Shown in pieces: positions 56,482 to 57,363 of a stretch of 57,363 nucleotides of DNA (position 1 is the stretch's first letter; each line of letters opens with the position of its first letter). The notes under the pieces were generated by a model. The model worked only from the letters and a program-made list of their open reading frames with translations, was not told the origin of the DNA and searched no databases. Position numbers and translations under genes: made by a program. Source of the stretch: Streptomyces humicola (lineage in GTDB: Bacteria; Actinomycetota; Actinomycetes; Streptomycetales; Streptomycetaceae); NCBI RefSeq assembly GCF_024436035.1, contig NZ_JANFNG010000037.1, positions 1 through 57,363 on the forward strand. Direction: 5' to 3'.

Positions 56482-57363
56482 TTGCGCTCAAGATCCCAAC
56501 GTTCCCGAAGAGAACCGGGCGGCAGACGAAGACTCTCGGTGGCCGCTGCGCTGTCCACCGTGGCGCTCGTCTCGGGTGGCCTGCTCGCGGCGACTCCGTC
56601 CGCCGCCTCCCCCGCATCCGGCTCGTCCGCCTCGTCGGCCCACGTCAAGCACCTGTGCGCGCAGCCGACCGAGCCGGGCCGGATGGCCTGCCTCGCCGAG
56701 GCGCGCACCGACATCGTCCAGCACATGAGCCTCAGCCCGAACGCGACACCCTCCGGCTACGGCCCCTCCGACCTGCAGAGCGCCTACAACCTCCCGTCGT
56801 CCACGGCCGGTTCGGGGCAGACGGTGGCCATCGTCGACGCCCAGGACGACCCCAACGCCGAGTCGGACCTCGGGGCGTACCGCTCCCAGTACGGCCTGCC
56901 GGCCTGCACCACCGCCAACGGCTGCTTCCGCAAGGTCGACCAGAACGGCGGCACCAACTACCCCTCGGCCGACTCCGGTTGGGCCGGTGAGATCTCGCTC
57001 GACCTCGACATGGTCAGCGCCGTCTGCCCGCAGTGCCACATCCTGCTCGTCGAGGCCAGCTCCGCGAACATGTCCGACCTGGGCACGGCCGTCAACGAGG
57101 CCGTCTCGCTCGGCGCGAAGTACGTCTCCAACTCCTACGGAGGCTCCGAGGACTCGACCGACACCACCTCGGACAGCCAGTACTTCAACCACCCCGGCGT
57201 CGCCATCACCGTGAGCGCGGGTGACGGCGGTTACGGCGCGGAGTACCCGGCGGCGTCCCAGTACGTCACCGCGGTCGGCGGCACCTCGCTCAGCCGCGCG
57301 AGCAACTCCCGCGGCTGGAGCGAGAGCGTCTGGAACACCTCCAGCACCGAAGGCACCGGCTCC
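56482..57363 (+). CDS. Secreted S53 (sedolisin) peptidase, 3' end beyond the window
   Basis: The first 294 residues of an exported serine-carboxyl peptidase. The TTG start has a strong AGGAGGG site 6 bases upstream. The signal peptide has a basic N-region (RSQRSRREPGGRRR), a hydrophobic core and an Ala-rich cleavage site near residue 45. The mature part has the ExxxD pair of the sedolisin catalytic centre (E170 and D174 in GEISLDLDM) and the SAGDGG motif that supplies the oxyanion Asp. The catalytic Ser (SGTS) would lie past the window. The short pro-region suggests a bacterial kumamolisin-like subgroup with a reduced propeptide. The gene is easily missed because it begins with TTG. Confidence 0.88.
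   Translation, partial: MRSRSQRSRREPGGRRRLSVAAALSTVALVSGGLLAATPSAASPASGSSASSAHVKHLCAQPTEPGRMACLAEARTDIVQHMSLSPNATPSGYGPSDLQSAYNLPSSTAGSGQTVAIVDAQDDPNAESDLGAYRSQYGLPACTTANGCFRKVDQNGGTNYPSADSGWAGEISLDLDMVSAVCPQCHILLVEASSANMSDLGTAVNEAVSLGAKYVSNSYGGSEDSTDTTSDSQYFNHPGVAITVSAGDGGYGAEYPAASQYVTAVGGTSLSRASNSRGWSESVWNTSSTEGTGS

Overview
The window is high-GC actinobacterial DNA and almost certainly Streptomyces or a close relative. Third codon positions are strongly G/C, GTG and TTG starts are common, and the gene order (RNase J, dapA, thyX, dapB, M16 protease, pnp, rpsO ... ribF, truB, rbfA, infB, ylxR, nusA, rimP ... proS, ispG, rseP, dxr) is the Streptomyces core-chromosome order as I remember it from S. 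coelicolor. A bldB-like DUF397 gene also points to Streptomyces.

1-10.6 kb holds RNA turnover and lysine/cell-wall precursor genes, mostly on the minus strand: rnj, dapA, thyX, a small membrane protein and a PH-like membrane protein (both plus strand), a TPR-like membrane protein, dapB, an M16 zinc protease, pnp and rpsO. The rpsO-pnp hairpin and several intrinsic terminators are visible.

10.6-16.8 kb is the most unusual stretch. In S. coelicolor (from memory) the ESX/type VII secretion locus sits here. In this window only debris remains. There is a frame-broken eccD 3' end next to rpsO, an eccB C-terminal remnant, and an out-of-frame tail that resembles the membrane anchor of a MycP protease. 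Two neighbours are intact: bldB and a 787-residue proline/glutamine-rich ParA/EspI-like ATPase. A secreted GH20 beta-N-acetylhexosaminidase lies in the middle.

16.8-29 kb carries ribF, a large predicted trypsin-like/STAND NTPase/helical-repeat protein, then the translation block truB-rbfA-DUF503-infB-ylxR-nusA-rimP. 29-31 kb has a lipoprotein, a DUF4439 protein and an APH(6)-type kinase on the plus strand. 31-38.5 kb has proS, two GNAT proteins, and the MEP-pathway genes ispG and dxr flanking the site-2 protease rseP.

38.5-56.2 kb looks catabolic: an acyl-CoA dehydrogenase, two aldehyde dehydrogenases, methylmalonate-semialdehyde dehydrogenase, GABA aminotransferase, an FAD amine oxidase and two PucR regulators, plus an orphan membrane-anchored TraD-like ATPase, a PAP2 phosphatase and a TrmB-type regulator. 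The set fits polyamine, GABA and valine degradation. The window ends inside a secreted S53 (sedolisin) peptidase gene that starts with TTG. No tRNA, rRNA, CRISPR array, insertion sequence or prophage was recognised.
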